Of a stretch of DNA of 6,410 nt, positions 5,087 to 6,410 are shown piece by piece (positions within the stretch are counted from its first letter, which is position 1; the number at the start of each line of letters is the position of its first letter). The notes below the pieces were generated by a model, which saw nothing but the letters and a program-made list of their open reading frames with translations, did not search any database and was not told the DNA's origin. Source of the stretch: Deltaproteobacteria bacterium RBG_16_54_11 (GTDB lineage: Bacteria > Desulfobacterota > B13-G15 > RBG-16-54-18); the NCBI GenBank assembly GCA_001797905.1, contig MGQS01000059.1, forward strand, positions 1-6,410. The letters run 5' to 3'. Both the position numbers and the translations under genes were made by a program.

Positions 5087-6410
5087 TTATCCCTTTTTCC
5101 CCTTCCACCATTTTTTGAGCCGCTCGCGTATGGTCCCCTCGTACCCCCTGTCGGTTGGGCGGTAAAAGCGGCTTTTTTTTATCTTTTCAGGAAGGTAGTC
5201 CTCATCGACAAAGGCACCCGGGAAGCTGTGGGGGTAGCGGTACCCGTCGCTATACCCCATTTCTTTCATCAGGTTGGTAGGCGCGTTGCGCAAATGCAGG
5301 GGGACGGGGAGGGACCCGGTCTGTTTAATGGTCTGGCGAACGTCGCTGTAGGCGGTGTAGAGGGCGTTGCTCTTTGGGGCCGTGGCCAGATGGACCACGG
5401 CCTGGGCCAAGGCCAGCTCGCCTTCGGGCTGGCCGATAAAGTGAAAGGCCTGCATGGCCGCGACGGCCACGACCAGGGCCTGGGGATCGGCGTTTCCCAC
5501 GTCCTCGGAGGCAAAGCGTATGAACCGGCGCGCTATGTAAAGGGGGTCCTCGCCTCCTTCAATCATCCTCGCGAACCAATAGAGGGCGGCGTCGGGGTCG
5601 CTCCCGCGCATGCTCTTGTGCAGGGCAGAGATGAGGTTGTAGTGCTCCTCGCCGGCCTTGTCATAGAGGAGCCGCTTTTGCATTGCCTCCTGGGCCGCCT
5701 CCGGGGTGATGTGTCTCGTGCCGTCCTTGGCCGTTGCGGTCGTCATGGCGGCGAGCTCCAGGGCGTTGAGCGCTGCCCGGGCATCGCCGTCGGCCAAGGT
5801 CGCGAGGAGCTTTAAGACCGAGTCTTCTATCGCAACCTGATATTTTCCCAGCCCGCGCTCGCCGTCAACAAGGGCGCGGCGCATGATCTCCTCCAGTTCC
5901 TCCGGCCCGAGCTGCCGCAGGGTGAAGACCTGCGCGCGGGAGAGGAGCGGCGCGATGATCTCAAATGACGGGTTTTCGGTGGTGGCGCCGATGAGGGAGA
6001 TGGTCCCTTTTTCCACGTGGGGGAGAAAGGCGTCCTGCTGGGCCTTGTTGAAGCGGTGGATCTCATCCACGAATAAGATAGTGCGTTGCTGGCGAAAGGA
6101 GCGCTCTTCCTCGGCCTCCTTGGTTACCTCCCGGATCTCCTTGACGCCGGAGAGGACCGCGCTGAAGGAGACGAAGCGGGCCTTGGTGCGCTTGGCGATG
6201 ATCTGCGCCAGCGTGGTCTTGCCCGATCCCGGCGGGCCCCAGAGGATCAACGAGAAGAGCTCACCTTTCTCAATGGCCTTGCGCAGGACCCTCCCCTTGC
6301 CCAGGATGTGCTCCTGACCCACGAACTCGTCGAGGTTGCGGGGGCGCATCCTGTCCGCGAGGGGGGCGGTGCCGGCCATCATCTCTTTGGCCTTGGCGGC
6401 GAATAGTTCC
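5087..6410 (-). CDS. rarA: Replication-associated recombination protein A (5' end outside window)
   Basis: RarA (MgsA) is a AAA+ ATPase of the RarA/WRNIP1/Mgs1 family that acts at stalled replication forks and gaps. Counting from the ATG at 6382, it has Walker A GPPGSGKT (49-56), Walker B ILFVDE (102-107) and sensor 1 GATTEN (132-137). A probable arginine finger is in LLSRAQ (R149). The C-terminal oligomerisation part typical of the family includes YNLISALHKSMRGSD, EDPLYIARRFIRFASEDVGN and YSDGYRYPHSFPG. The ATG at 6382 is probably not the true start. The frame remains open to the edge and encodes ELFAAKAKE directly before it, matching the (D/E)LF-type beginning of RarA proteins. The genuine start should lie only a few codons beyond 6410. 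The gene heads the visible operon with the anchored protein and EndoQ. Confidence 0.96.
   Translation of the reverse strand, partial: ELFAAKAKEMMAGTAPLADRMRPRNLDEFVGQEHILGKGRVLRKAIEKGELFSLILWGPPGSGKTTLAQIIAKRTKARFVSFSAVLSGVKEIREVTKEAEEERSFRQQRTILFVDEIHRFNKAQQDAFLPHVEKGTISLIGATTENPSFEIIAPLLSRAQVFTLRQLGPEELEEIMRRALVDGERGLGKYQVAIEDSVLKLLATLADGDARAALNALELAAMTTATAKDGTRHITPEAAQEAMQKRLLYDKAGEEHYNLISALHKSMRGSDPDAALYWFARMIEGGEDPLYIARRFIRFASEDVGNADPQALVVAVAAMQAFHFIGQPEGELALAQAVVHLATAPKSNALYTAYSDVRQTIKQTGSLPVPLHLRNAPTNLMKEMGYSDGYRYPHSFPGAFVDEDYLPEKIKKSRFYRPTDRGYEGTIRERLKKWWKGKKG

Noticed and set aside
3651..6406. Long plus-strand frames opposite endoQ and rarA (for example 4769-5815).
   Set aside because: They are antisense shadows of GC-rich genes with strong family motifs on the minus strand; their translations show no recognisable domain.

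Overview
The window is bacterial chromosome with every recognisable gene on the minus strand, so the genes read from the right edge to the left. It has two parts. From about 3340 to the right edge is a GC-rich housekeeping operon for DNA maintenance: rarA (its first few codons lie beyond the window), a small membrane-anchored protein with an NTF2-like appearance, and endonuclease Q. The three are packed tightly: a 3-bp gap, then a GTGA stop/start overlap. From about 3300 to the left edge is an accessory stretch of visibly lower GC, resembling a small defence or conflict island. It holds a DinJ/YafQ-type toxin-antitoxin pair with operator-like palindromes, an FRG-domain gene interrupted by a frameshift, and an operon of a DUF2971 protein, an undescribed 36-residue ORF and a Cas4/RecB-like PD-(D/E)XK nuclease that runs off the left edge.

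The most unusual structure is a direct repeat of about 115 bp. Two copies of one leader, about four-fifths identical by eye and both ending in a Shine-Dalgarno sequence, sit immediately upstream of two unrelated genes (FRG and DUF2971). The layout is leader, FRG, leader, DUF2971. This suggests either a shared regulatory module or a modular site where cargo genes are exchanged. The leader does not show the base substitutions expected of coding DNA and lacks the paired core sites of an integron attC.

The FRG gene carries its conserved end (a GIN...FPDLD motif) in a different frame from its beginning, so it is probably a decaying gene, or there is a single-base sequence error. The DUF2971 operon uses two consecutive ATGA overlaps, which implies coupled translation of the three products.

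Organism: the presence of RarA, and a C-terminal QMKLF in EndoQ that resembles a bacterial sliding-clamp-binding peptide, indicate a bacterium. EndoQ is patchily distributed in bacteria. The GC content and gene style would suit an anaerobic lineage such as Desulfobacterota or Nitrospirota, but that placement is a weak inference. I saw no rRNA, tRNA, CRISPR array, transposase or integrase.
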